A DNA stretch of 64,000 nt from a bacterium. Its GTDB lineage: Bacteria > Desulfobacterota > Deferrisomatia > Deferrisomatales > Deferrisomataceae. Positions 26,201 to 36,229 of the stretch are shown here, piece after piece. Made by a program: the position numbers and the translations under genes. Position 1 is the stretch's first letter. Every line of letters starts with the position of its first letter. Below the pieces are notes generated by a model that was not told the DNA's origin, made no database searches, and worked only from the letters and a program-made list of their open reading frames with translations. The stretch covers positions 174,877 through 238,876 of the forward strand of contig JALUTY010000078.1 of NCBI GenBank assembly GCA_027021615.1. The letters run 5' to 3'.

Positions 26201-27117
26201 TCCCGGGCACGGTCCGGATCCGGGTGACGGTGGGCTCGCTGACGGCGACCTCGCCCAGGATTACGGTGGTGGCAGGCCCGCCCTTCAGCGTGACGTTGGG
26301 CCGATCCAACGCGATTCAGGACAACGGGAACGGGACGCTGTCCCACGACTACTTTGCCCTGGTGTCCGACCAGTACGGCAATGCCGTGGCCGACGGTACC
26401 GCGGTGTACTTCGGCCAGGTGTACAACGCCAAGGCCAGCGGAAGCACCGGCGAGATCCAGGCCGGGGCGGACGACTTCGAAGACTCCTCTGCCGGTTTTT
26501 CGGCGGCGGGCGTGGAGGCGGGGGATACTCTGATCGTTCTCTCCGGCGCGGCCAAAGGGGGCTACGTGGTGGAAAGCGTCGTCTCCTCCACGGTGCTGGA
26601 CCTGTTCTCGACACTGTCGGCGAGCGACACGGGGGTCTCCTATGTGGTGGGCAACCAGGCCGGGGGGGGGACGCTCGCTTCGCTCACCTCGACCACCGAC
26701 GGAAAGGCCACGGTGACCATGATCTACCCTGGGAGCCTCGTGAACGACCCGGTGTGGGTTTACGCGGAGACTGCGGGGCGCACGGTGGGTGATGCGAGCA
26801 GGTACTCCCTCTCGTGGGTGGCCCCTACGCTGGTGACCGTGATCGGCCCGGATGAGGGTAACGCCGGGGAGGTGCTGGATTTCACGGTCCAGGTGACGGA
26901 CAGCGCCTCGCCGGCGCATTACTTCGTCGAGAGCCTGGCCCTCACCGTGTCGGCGACGGACGGGACCCTGAGCAAGACCACCCTCACCACGGACGCGGCG
27001 GGAACCGATACGTTCACCTGGACGGTGCCGGCTGGGGCCGCTTCGGGGGACTCGTTCACGATCACGGTCATCGCCTCGGACGGAACCCTGACCACCCACG
27101 ACGTAACGGTTCCGTAG
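23272..27117 (+). CDS. Large Ig-like (Big_1/invasin-type) repeat lipoprotein
   Basis: The 1281-residue protein starts at ATG 23272 with a GAGGAA site. The signal ends in LMLAGC, so it should be lipidated. A Gly/Thr/Ser linker leads into about eleven tandem Ig-like units of roughly 95-115 residues. Unit starts resemble SLTLSADASTATADGASTVQ, SVTLSTSESSLVADGDSL and SVSLELGSTSLTADGVSS, and most units contain the Big_1 motif with V-x-D-x-x-GN and a closing G-x-A-x-V strand. One unit near residues 1040-1140 is interrupted by an insertion. Such arrays extend adhesins or surface filaments. Repeats vary enough that recent expansion is unlikely. Confidence 0.85.
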   Translation: MRVQRSFRLVLVFALAACFLMLAGCGSEDSGGPPPAPSAPTTTGGGADGGETGGSTSGRATVAASASVERFTAGDATGATITAAVKDASGDPLEGVEVSFTTDLGVLDGGTSSATKTTGSDGTASVVLSATEAGSARVRATAEGLTRSVTVTVEPGAVASLTLSADASTATADGASTVQLTATAKDAYGNLSATGSVVFSVDLGTFEGTNGAQSTTAPLVNGVATATLVAPTSAGTATVSAKADNDTTDTADDVAATDLEIEFTTAPPAELGTYVLEGSGAEFGAGECALFTLTASDANGSAIRGEAVTFTTDGGALFLDGCESTGGAASVSTATDSSGKARVYLRVPTVAGTVFVSAASAEIGGFDRTSVTVVAGAPDAGGISIRLLPANLTADGTGEAQGTVEVRDAYGNPVDTTVNLAVTDTSGNVEPSLGLVSPAQITVSGGVGTFTYTAGTTSGTARITATTPNEVTALAEVTLIGVPVGSVTLSTSESSLVADGDSLVTLTAQVADEGGNPVAAGTTVSFSTDLGSLVDADGATVSTADTDALGRAVVYLKAGTQLGAATVKATAGGVTDTTSVALVPGPADKILILASPTALVADGSQTSTLRVVVLDADNHRVVDGTGAVLDVSTDATGSPEGFLSSYSVTTTDGEFSVTYTAPAGAGDGAARVSVQVSTVTEGVDLTLSDEAVGSVSLELGSTSLTADGVSSTTVDVRVLNTLGQPVADGTAVTLTATSGSFVPAGPYTTVNGGVSVSYVAGSSAGPVVITASTGGVSQSASLTLASGPVASVTITPSLSRIPPDGTTPSVLTVSAKDSQGNPVDATVSLSTTLGVLWTDDPTSPVSSVTLVNGEGTVRLTADENGTATVSASVDGVLSTEEVEVGFTSSGDPANILLSLSQETVSVAGVGEDEVATLNITVVDEGGNPITDSPNNVTVEIVEGPNGGEEIAGAALGSSATLSTTNGRVSADFRSGTVPGTVRIRVTVGSLTATSPRITVVAGPPFSVTLGRSNAIQDNGNGTLSHDYFALVSDQYGNAVADGTAVYFGQVYNAKASGSTGEIQAGADDFEDSSAGFSAAGVEAGDTLIVLSGAAKGGYVVESVVSSTVLDLFSTLSASDTGVSYVVGNQAGGGTLASLTSTTDGKATVTMIYPGSLVNDPVWVYAETAGRTVGDASRYSLSWVAPTLVTVIGPDEGNAGEVLDFTVQVTDSASPAHYFVESLALTVSATDGTLSKTTLTTDAAGTDTFTWTVPAGAASGDSFTITVIASDGTLTTHDVTVP

Positions 27118-27122
27118 CTGCG

Positions 27123-27665
27123 ATGGGGCTTCCCGAGCGCTTGAGCCGGTTTCGTGAGGAGGGCTGGGAACCCCTGGCTCCCCTGTGGATCGAGCCCCTC
27201 CCCCCCGAGGAGGCGCTGGAGGAGCTCCGGGGCCGGGAGGGGGCGGTGTTCCGGATCCAGGAGGCCCGGTTCCTGGGGATGCTGGGACGATCCCGCGAGG
27301 CCCGGGCTGTCCTGGAGGGGCTGGGGGGGCCGTTACCCCCCGGGCTGGCGGTGCTTCGCCGGGCCGTGGCCGCCGAGCTAGGGGACGAGGTAGCCGAGGC
27401 CCAGGAGGAGGCCTGCGACGAGGCGGAGGAGCCCCCCATGGCCTCGAAGACCCTGGCCGAGATCCACGCGCGCCAGGGGGACGTGGAGGGGGCGGTGGCG
27501 ATCTACCGGGAGGTGTTGGCCCGGGATCCGGACGACGTGGAGGCCCGGGAACGCCTCCGGCAGCTGCTGGGCACGGCGGAGGAGCCCCCACCGAGCGGGG
27601 CGGCGGGTCGGTTGGCCGAATGGCTGGAACGCGTGCGGGCCTGGCGGAGGGTGTTGGGTGTCTGA
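27123..27665 (+). CDS. Small TPR-like protein
   Basis: The 180-residue acidic, helical protein has no signal peptide. At least one clear TPR is at residues about 107-140 (SKTLAEIHARQGDVEGAVAIYREVLARDPDDVEARERL); the N-terminal half may hold degenerate repeats. It overlaps the roadblock gene by eight bases and starts six bases after the Ig-repeat gene. The pairing with a roadblock protein hints at a scaffold for small-GTPase or polarity regulation, as known for MglA/MglB systems, but no GTPase is adjacent. Confidence 0.65.
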   Translation: MGLPERLSRFREEGWEPLAPLWIEPLPPEEALEELRGREGAVFRIQEARFLGMLGRSREARAVLEGLGGPLPPGLAVLRRAVAAELGDEVAEAQEEACDEAEEPPMASKTLAEIHARQGDVEGAVAIYREVLARDPDDVEARERLRQLLGTAEEPPPSGAAGRLAEWLERVRAWRRVLGV

Positions 27666-28005
27666 TCTGGACAGGGCCTTGCAGGACCTGTGCGGGCGGC
27701 TCGGCGGGGTGCGGGCCGCCGTGGTGATGGAGAGCTCCGGGATCGAGGTGGCCGCGTGGGGAGAAGCCGACTTCGAGACCGTTGCCGCGGAGCTGGCCGA
27801 GCTGTGGTCCGCGGCGGCTCGGGCCGAGAGCGTGGGGCCGGGACTGAGGAGCATGGTGCTCGAAGCCGACGGCGAGGTGTGGACCCTCACGGCCGTGGGG
27901 GAGGGGTATGTGGTGGCCATTCTCACGGGCCAGGGTGTGCCCCCCGGCAAGATCCGGTTCCACGCGGGGGAGTGGGCCCGGGCCCTGCGGGAGGAGTTCA
28001 CGTGA
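27658..28005 (+). CDS. Roadblock/LC7-like protein
   Basis: The 115-residue protein from GTG 27658 has the roadblock pattern: an N-terminal helix, [18 protein letters not shown], a long helix ([17 protein letters not shown]), then [30 protein letters not shown]. These dimers regulate Ras-like GTPases such as MglA in motility and polarity. Its place just downstream of type IV pilus and surface-protein genes fits a motility role by inference. It overlaps aroQ by GTGA. Confidence 0.7.
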   Translation: MSDLDRALQDLCGRLGGVRAAVVMESSGIEVAAWGEADFETVAAELAELWSAAARAESVGPGLRSMVLEADGEVWTLTAVGEGYVVAILTGQGVPPGKIRFHAGEWARALREEFT

Positions 28006-28439
28006 ACGTCCTCGTGGTCCACGGGCCCAACCTGAACCTGCTGGGGACCCGGGAGCCCGGCACTTACGGCGCCGACTCCCTCGACGCGATCGAGACCCGG
28101 CTCCGGAGCCTGGCCGGTGAGCTGGGGGTGGCTTTGGAGTGCTTCCAGTCGAACCACGAGGGCGCCCTGGTGGATCGGATCCAGCAGGCCCGTGGGTGGG
28201 CGGACGGGATCCTGATCAATCCGGCCGCCTACACCCACACCAGCGTGGCCCTGCGCGACGCCCTGTTGGCCGTGACTGTCCCCTTCGTCGAGGTGCACCT
28301 CTCCAACGTGTACGCGCGCGAGCCCTTCCGGCACCGGTCCCTCCTGGCCGATCGGGCTGCCGGGGTCGTCATGGGGTTCGGCGCCGAGAGCTATCTGTTG
28401 GGGCTTCGGGGACTCGTGGCCCACCTCCGGACCGGCTGA
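28002..28439 (+). CDS. aroQ: 3-Dehydroquinate dehydratase, type II
   Basis: The protein has 145 residues from GTG 28002. Type II DHQase motifs are [21 protein letters not shown] with the catalytic Tyr, [34 protein letters not shown] with the catalytic His, and [16 protein letters not shown]. It dehydrates 3-dehydroquinate to 3-dehydroshikimate, the step after AroB. It therefore belongs functionally with the aroC, aroK and aroB genes 7 kb upstream, from which the surface-protein genes separate it. Confidence 0.95.
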   Translation: MNVLVVHGPNLNLLGTREPGTYGADSLDAIETRLRSLAGELGVALECFQSNHEGALVDRIQQARGWADGILINPAAYTHTSVALRDALLAVTVPFVEVHLSNVYAREPFRHRSLLADRAAGVVMGFGAESYLLGLRGLVAHLRTG

Positions 28440-28550
28440 TCTTGCCCCCATCCGGCCTGCCGCGTACATTCGTTCACGGTCTCCCCGCAAGGTCGTCGCC
28501 CCCCCAGGTACCCTCGAAGCCCGTTCGGGCCCTGCACGGGGCTGGGGGAA

Positions 28551-28585
28551 GAAACTAGAAACTAGAGATTGGAAACTAGAAAAAT
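28551..28585 (+). repeat. Heptamer tandem repeat (GAAACTA type)
   Basis: Five heptads in register: GAAACTA, GAAACTA, GAGATTG, GAAACTA, GAAAAAT. It lies in the 288-base gap between aroQ and gcvH together with a second heptamer array at 28668. Nothing else is recognised in that gap. Confidence 0.8.
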
Positions 28586-28667
28586 CTTAGGGACCTCGGC
28601 CCGTGAGGCGGGAGACCGTTCCACCAGGCCCCATGCCCCCGGCTCCGATGCCGAGTCGAGCTTTCGA

Positions 28668-28702
28668 CCGACGCCCAACGCCCAACGACTGACGACCAAC
28701 GA
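28668..28702 (+). repeat. Heptamer tandem repeat (CCAACGM type)
   Basis: Five heptads in register: CCGACGC, CCAACGC, CCAACGA, CTGACGA, CCAACGA, with a sixth starting CCGA. It ends about 25 bases before the gcvH ATG, so it lies in the probable leader of that gene. Confidence 0.8.
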
Positions 28703-28727
28703 CCGAAGTTACCGGAAAGGAGCGACC

Positions 28728-29108
28728 ATGCACTTGCCGCCCGAGCTGCTGTATCACCCGGAGCACACCTGGGCCCGGATCGACGGCGACGTGGCCACAG
28801 TGGGCATCACGGACTTCGCCCAGAAGGAGTTGGGCGACGTGGTGTACGTGGAGCTGCCGGAGACGGGCCGTGCCCTGTCGGTGGGTGAGGTGTTCGGAAC
28901 CGTGGAGTCCACCAAGTCCGTTTCCGAGCTCTACAGCCCGGTTGCCGGCGAGGTGGTGGAGGTCAACGCCGAGCTGGAGGACGCGCCCGAGCGCATCAAC
29001 GAGGACCCCTACGGGGTGGGCTGGATGATCCGGGTGAGGCTCTCCCCGGACTTCGAACGGTCGGTGCTGCTCGGGGCCGACGCCTACCGGGCCCGGGTGG
29101 AGGGGTAA
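28728..29108 (+). CDS. gcvH: Glycine cleavage system H protein
   Basis: The protein has 126 residues from ATG 28728 behind GGAAAGGAG. The lipoyl-accepting Lys63 sits in GTVESTKSVSELYSPVAGEVVEVN, inside the H-protein hammerhead fold. The H protein shuttles the aminomethyl group between the P, T and L proteins, and free-standing copies also act in lipoate relay. No gcvT, gcvP or lpd gene is in the window, so its partners are elsewhere. A TPR gene follows after eight bases. Confidence 0.95.
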   Translation: MHLPPELLYHPEHTWARIDGDVATVGITDFAQKELGDVVYVELPETGRALSVGEVFGTVESTKSVSELYSPVAGEVVEVNAELEDAPERINEDPYGVGWMIRVRLSPDFERSVLLGADAYRARVEG

Positions 29109-29116
29109 CCGCTCCC

Positions 29117-31315
29117 ATGGCCATCGACCGCGACAAGGTCGCCCGAAACGCCCTCCGGTACATCCAGAAGGGACAGTACGAGAAGGCGGCGGCCGAGTAT
29201 CGCAAGCTGCTCGCCCTCGATCCCCGCGACATGCGGGCCCGCCTCCGGCTCGTGGAGCTGTACGGCCGGATGGGAAAGCGCCAGGAGGTGGTGGAGGAGA
29301 GCGAGCGGGTGGCCGAGGCGTACGCCGACCAGGGATTCTACCTGAAGGCGATCGCGGTCTACAAGCAGGCGGTGCGTCACGATCCCCAGAACCCGGCCCT
29401 GTGGCGGGCCATGGGGGAGCTCTACACCAAGCAGGGCCTGGTGGGGGACGCCCTGGCCTCGTTCAAGAAGGCGGTGGAGATCCTGCGGGCCCAGGACCTC
29501 ACCGCCGAGGCTCAGGAGCTGCTGTCGCGCATGGAGCAGATGGCCCCGGACAACGCGGCCATCAAGGTGCACCTGGCGGAGATGTACCTGGACGAGGGCC
29601 GAACCGAGGCCTTCGAGGAGGAGGTCGGGAAGCTGGCCCTCCAGCTCCGGGGCGAGGGTCGGAACCGCAAGCTCCTCCAGATCCTGGAGGGGTTCTACGA
29701 GCGTTCGGGAAAATCGCCGGTGGTGGCTCGGAGGCTTGCCGAGCTCCTGGTGGACCTGGGTGAGGAGGAGCGGGCCCTGGAGGTGATCCGGGAGGGCTTG
29801 AGGGCCGAGCCGGGCGACCGGGACCTGCGGCTTTTGGCGCTACGGGCCTACCTGGTGCTCGGTCAGCTGGTGGAGGCTCGGAAGGTGGCCCTGGGGCTAT
29901 ACGAGGAGGACCCCGAGGACCTGTTCCTGCTCGAGCAGCTGGCAGCCATTGCCCGGGCGAGGAGGGACCGGGCGGAGCTGGCCCAGGCGTACCGGACCAT
30001 GGCCAAGGTGTACGGCCGGCGGGGCCTCGAGGACAAGGAGGCGTTCTGCTACCGGAAGGTGCTGGAGATCGACCCAGAGGACGCCGAGGCCCGGCTGGCC
30101 CTGGGCGAGGTCCTCGAGGCGGCGCCGACCGAGGTCCCGGAGCCGGCGTGGGAAGGGGCGCCGGAGCCGGTGGAGGGGCTGGCCGGGGCCGAGGGCCCGG
30201 ATCCTCTCGAGGACGAGGTGCTGGAGGCGGAGCTCTATCTCAAGTACGGCATGGACGAGCAGGCCGAGGCCAAGCTCCGGTCCCTGGTGGACCGGGCTCC
30301 CGGCCGGATCGACCTACGGCAGAAGCTCCGGGACGTGTGCGAGCGAAGGGGGGACCGGGAGGGATGGGTGCGCGAGCAGCTCCACATCGCGGAGCTGCTG
30401 CTCCAGGATCGGCGCCAGAACGAGGCCCTGCGGGCCTACCAGGCCGTGCTCGAGGTGGACCCGGGAAACGCCGAGGCTCGAAACGCCGTCCAGTACCTGA
30501 AGCCCAGTGCCTTGCCCACGAGGCCCCAGGACGTGGAGATCGAGATCGACGCCTCTGCCATCGAGTTCGTCCACGGCGAGGAGGGGGAGCGAGTCGTTCG
30601 TCGGGGCGCTCGGGAGGCCACGGAGGCTGCGTCGGACGACCTGCGGGAGGGGCTGGCCGAGGCGGAGTTTCTGGAGGCCCAAGGGCGGCGGGACGAGGCG
30701 GTGGAGGTGCTGCTTCGTCTTGGGGAGCGGTTCCCCGACTCGCCCCACGTGCCGGCCCGCTTGGAGTCCCTGGGCTGGAGCCCGTCGGCCAAGGGCGAGT
30801 CCGTGGACCTGCAGGCCGAGGTGATGGAGGAAGGGGGGCTGCGGTTCGAGGGCTTTGAGGACTTCGAGGTCTCGGAGCTCGACGACATCGTGAGCGAGTT
30901 CAAAGCGGGTGTCGCCGAGAAGCTCGAGGAAGGGGACTTTGAGACCCACTACGACCTGGGCACGGCGTACCGGGAGATGGGGTTGGTGAACGAGGCCCTG
31001 GAGGAGTTCCGCATCGCGGCCCGCTCCCCGGAGAAGGCCCGGGAGGCCTACGCCGCTATGGCAGGCCTGTACCGGGAGCAGGGGAGTCGGGCGGACGCCC
31101 GCTCGGCGCTGAAGATGGCCCTGGCCGTGCCGTCGAACGTGCCGGAGGACCGGGCAGCCATCCTCTACGAGCTCGCCGACCTCTCCGAGGAGGAGGGCGA
31201 CCTGGAGGGGGCCCTGCGCCACTTCGAGAAGGCCGAGGCCGAGGCTCCCGGCTTCCGGGACGTGGCCAGCCGCCTTCGCAGGCTCCGCAGCCTCCGGGCC
31301 CGGGAGGAGGGGTAG
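29117..31315 (+). CDS. Large TPR repeat protein
   Basis: The 732-residue protein has no signal peptide or membrane segment. Many TPRs run from residue 10 (ALRYIQKGQYEKAAAEYRKLLALDPRD) to about 330 and again from about 350 to 460. An acidic, low-complexity linker follows, then more TPRs at about 600-730. It resembles large cytoplasmic TPR scaffolds seen in delta-proteobacteria next to gcvH or secA. The binding partner is unknown. It precedes the ATPase-like gene by three bases, so the two probably work together. Confidence 0.75.
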   Translation: MAIDRDKVARNALRYIQKGQYEKAAAEYRKLLALDPRDMRARLRLVELYGRMGKRQEVVEESERVAEAYADQGFYLKAIAVYKQAVRHDPQNPALWRAMGELYTKQGLVGDALASFKKAVEILRAQDLTAEAQELLSRMEQMAPDNAAIKVHLAEMYLDEGRTEAFEEEVGKLALQLRGEGRNRKLLQILEGFYERSGKSPVVARRLAELLVDLGEEERALEVIREGLRAEPGDRDLRLLALRAYLVLGQLVEARKVALGLYEEDPEDLFLLEQLAAIARARRDRAELAQAYRTMAKVYGRRGLEDKEAFCYRKVLEIDPEDAEARLALGEVLEAAPTEVPEPAWEGAPEPVEGLAGAEGPDPLEDEVLEAELYLKYGMDEQAEAKLRSLVDRAPGRIDLRQKLRDVCERRGDREGWVREQLHIAELLLQDRRQNEALRAYQAVLEVDPGNAEARNAVQYLKPSALPTRPQDVEIEIDASAIEFVHGEEGERVVRRGAREATEAASDDLREGLAEAEFLEAQGRRDEAVEVLLRLGERFPDSPHVPARLESLGWSPSAKGESVDLQAEVMEEGGLRFEGFEDFEVSELDDIVSEFKAGVAEKLEEGDFETHYDLGTAYREMGLVNEALEEFRIAARSPEKAREAYAAMAGLYREQGSRADARSALKMALAVPSNVPEDRAAILYELADLSEEEGDLEGALRHFEKAEAEAPGFRDVASRLRRLRSLRAREEG

Positions 31316-31318
31316 GCC

Positions 31319-32104
31319 GTGTGGCAAGGGCTTGGGCTCCGGCGGGATCCGTTCGGTCCGGTCGCGGACGGGGGGCTGTTCTGGGACACCCCGGAGCGGG
31401 AGGCCGTGCGCTCTCGCGCGGCCGAGGCCCTGGAAAGCGGGCGAGGCGTGGCGCTGGTGGGGCCCGAGGGTTGCGGGCGTGACACCTTGCTGGCTCGGAT
31501 CGCGGCCGAGGCCCTGGGCCGGGGGAGCCCCGTGCTGTGGGTGGAGCCGGGCCCGGACTTCCTGGCGTCGGCCGTGGAGGCGACGGGCGCGGAGCCGTCT
31601 GCCACGGCGGACGAGGCGGCTCGGGTCGTGTACGAGGCCGTGCTGGAGCGGTTCGTCGAACGGGGCGCGGTGCTGGTGGCCGTGGAGGGCCGGCCCGGCC
31701 CGGACGCCCTGGCCGAGCTGGAGGCGCTCGCGGCGCTCCGGGTGGCCGGCCGGCCCCTGGCGCTGCCCCTGTGGGTGGGCGACGGGTCCGCAGGCCCCCC
31801 TGCCGAGATCGTGCCCGTGCCCCGGCCGTCCCGGGAGGACCTGCGGGCGTTTCTGTTCCACCGCCTGGCCGCGGTGGGCGGCCCGGATCTCCTGTCGTTC
31901 TCCCAGCTCGATCGGCTGGCGTCCCAGGCCCGGGGGCTGGGCGACGCGCTTCGCCTGGGCCGGCAGTCCCTCAAGATCCTCACCTTCGGGAGGGGCGCAG
32001 GGCCGGAGCAGAAGCGCTCCAACCCGGCCGGTTTCGCCCCGGAATCCGAGGGCGAGGTGGAGGAGCTGCTGTCGACCCTGGAGCCCGAGGGACCAGGCCC
32101 CTGA
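31319..32104 (+). CDS. ExeA/GspA-like AAA protein with degenerate nucleotide site
   Basis: The 261-residue protein from GTG 31319 begins WQGLGLRRDPFGPVADGGLFW, close to the ExeA/GspA start in which a PF-containing segment precedes the ATPase. The expected Walker A appears as GPEGCGRDTLL: the Lys and Thr/Ser of GxxxxGK(T/S) are replaced by Arg and Asp. The Walker B position (VLVAVEGRPGPD) lacks a clear DE pair. It is likely a non-hydrolysing relative that keeps the fold. It follows the TPR gene closely. Confidence 0.6.
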   Translation: MWQGLGLRRDPFGPVADGGLFWDTPEREAVRSRAAEALESGRGVALVGPEGCGRDTLLARIAAEALGRGSPVLWVEPGPDFLASAVEATGAEPSATADEAARVVYEAVLERFVERGAVLVAVEGRPGPDALAELEALAALRVAGRPLALPLWVGDGSAGPPAEIVPVPRPSREDLRAFLFHRLAAVGGPDLLSFSQLDRLASQARGLGDALRLGRQSLKILTFGRGAGPEQKRSNPAGFAPESEGEVEELLSTLEPEGPGP

Positions 32105-32132
32105 GACGAGTTTTCCACCCCAGGAAGCGGTT

Positions 32133-32161
32133 TTGACTCTCCCCCAGGCGGGTGTTAGCAT
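32133..32161 (+). promoter_or_regulatory. Sigma-70 type promoter of secA
   Basis: TTGACT (32133-32138), 17 bases, then TAGCAT (32156-32161). It leaves a GC-rich leader of about 135 bases before the secA ATG. GCCGCC-CCC-GGCGGC near 32273-32287 can fold as a hairpin just upstream of the ribosome binding site. Confidence 0.6.
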
Positions 32162-32301
32162 GACCGGTCCGGCGGAGTCTGGGAGCTTGGGTTCCCGACT
32201 CCGGGCCGCCGGCCGACCCTTCCCGCCCGCCGTGGCCGTTCCCCGAGAGGACCCCAACGACCCCCACCCCCGCCGCCCCCGGCGGCGGCCGGAGCCAGAC
32301 C

Positions 32302-34973
<2,672 letters not shown>

Positions 34974-34977
<4 letters not shown>

Positions 34978-36146
34978 TCCCCAGGGGATTTCGGTTCGGC
35001 GCGGCCAGGGCCGGCATCAAGGGGCCCGGCCGGTTGGACATGGGGCTCCTGTGGTGCGAGACCCCGGCCTCGGTGGCCGGGGTCTTCACCCGTAACCGGG
35101 TGGCGGCCGCCCCGGTGGTGCTGTGCCGGGAGCGGATCGTTCGGGGCACCGCCCGAGCGGTGGTGGTGAACGCGGGCAACGCCAACGCGTGCACCGGCGA
35201 GGCCGGGCTGGCCGACGCCCGCCGTCTGACCGCCGCGGCGGCCCGGGATCTCGGGGTGACCCCGGAGGAGGTCCTCATGTGCTCCACCGGTGTGATCGGC
35301 GCCCGCCTGCCGGTGGACCGCATGGAAGCGGCCGTTCCGGCCCTGCGGGCGTCCCTGTCCGAGGACCCGGACCCCTTTGCCCGCTCCATCCTGACCACCG
35401 ACCGTTTCCCCAAGATCTCGGCCCGGTCGTTCCGCGTGGAAGGCCGGGAGGTGTGCCTCGTGGGCGTGGCCAAGGGCGCGGGCATGATCCGGCCCGACAT
35501 GGGGACCATGCTGGCGTTCCTGGCCACGGACGCGGCCGTGGAGCCCCCTATCCTCCGGCAGGTGCTGGCGCGGGCCGTGGACCGGACCTTCAACCGGATC
35601 ACGGTGGACGGGGACACCTCCACCAACGACACCGTGCTGCTCCTGGCGGGCGGCGCGGCCGGGGTGGCGCCGGCCGAGGCGTCGGGGGGGCTCTCTGACC
35701 TGGCTGAGGCGGTGGAGGGGGTGTGCCGGGACCTGGCCCGCATGATCGTGGCCGACGGCGAGGGCGCCACCAAGGTGGTGGAGGTGCGGGTCGTGGGCGC
35801 GGCCGACGAAGCCTCGGCCCTCCGGATCGCCCGTACCGTGGCCGAGAGCCCCCTGGTGAAGACCGCGATCCACGGCGAGGATCCCAATTGGGGCCGGATC
35901 GCCGCGGCTCTGGGCCGCTCGGGGGCCTACGGGGGCGGCCCATTCCACATCGCCGTGGGCGGGGTGGAGATCGTTCGGGACGGCCTGGGCCTGGGTCCCA
36001 AGGCCGAGGCCGAGGCCCACCGGGCCATGACGGGCCGGGAGTTCGAGATCCGGATCACCCTGGACGAGGGGGCCGGCGAGGCCGCCGTGACCACCTGCGA
36101 CCTGAGCGCCGAGTACGTGCGGATCAACGCGGACTATCGGAGCTAG
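34974..36146 (+). CDS. argJ: Bifunctional ornithine acetyltransferase/N-acetylglutamate synthase
   Basis: The protein has 390 residues from GTG 34974 (GTGA with secA). ArgJ transfers acetyl from N-acetylornithine to glutamate, and bifunctional forms also use acetyl-CoA. The self-cleavage region is [23 protein letters not shown]; the Thr of MGTML is the expected nucleophile, although the residue before it is Gly rather than the usual Ala. Other motifs are [20 protein letters not shown], and [15 protein letters not shown]. Whether both activities are present cannot be told from sequence. Confidence 0.93.
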
Positions 36147-36167
36147 TAAGCTAGAAAGCTGGAAAGC
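36144..36167 (+). repeat. Degenerate octamer tandem repeat
   Basis: Three octamers in register, TAGTAAGC, TAGAAAGC and TGGAAAGC. The first supplies the argJ stop codon. Same family as 12953, 37301 and 46081. Confidence 0.75.
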
Positions 36168-36229
36168 AATGGAGCCCCTTGGGGGCGTGGGAGGCCCCCA
36201 GCCTTCCAGCAACTCCGGAGGAGTCACAC

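Noticed and set aside
25096..27963. A 955-residue minus-strand open frame across the Ig-repeat gene
   Set aside because: Low-complexity Arg/His/Gly/Pro translation, no start signals, and it opposes a gene with a lipobox and ordered Ig repeats.
28440..28727. CRISPR array in the aroQ-gcvH gap
   Set aside because: Units are 7 bases in direct tandem without spacers.
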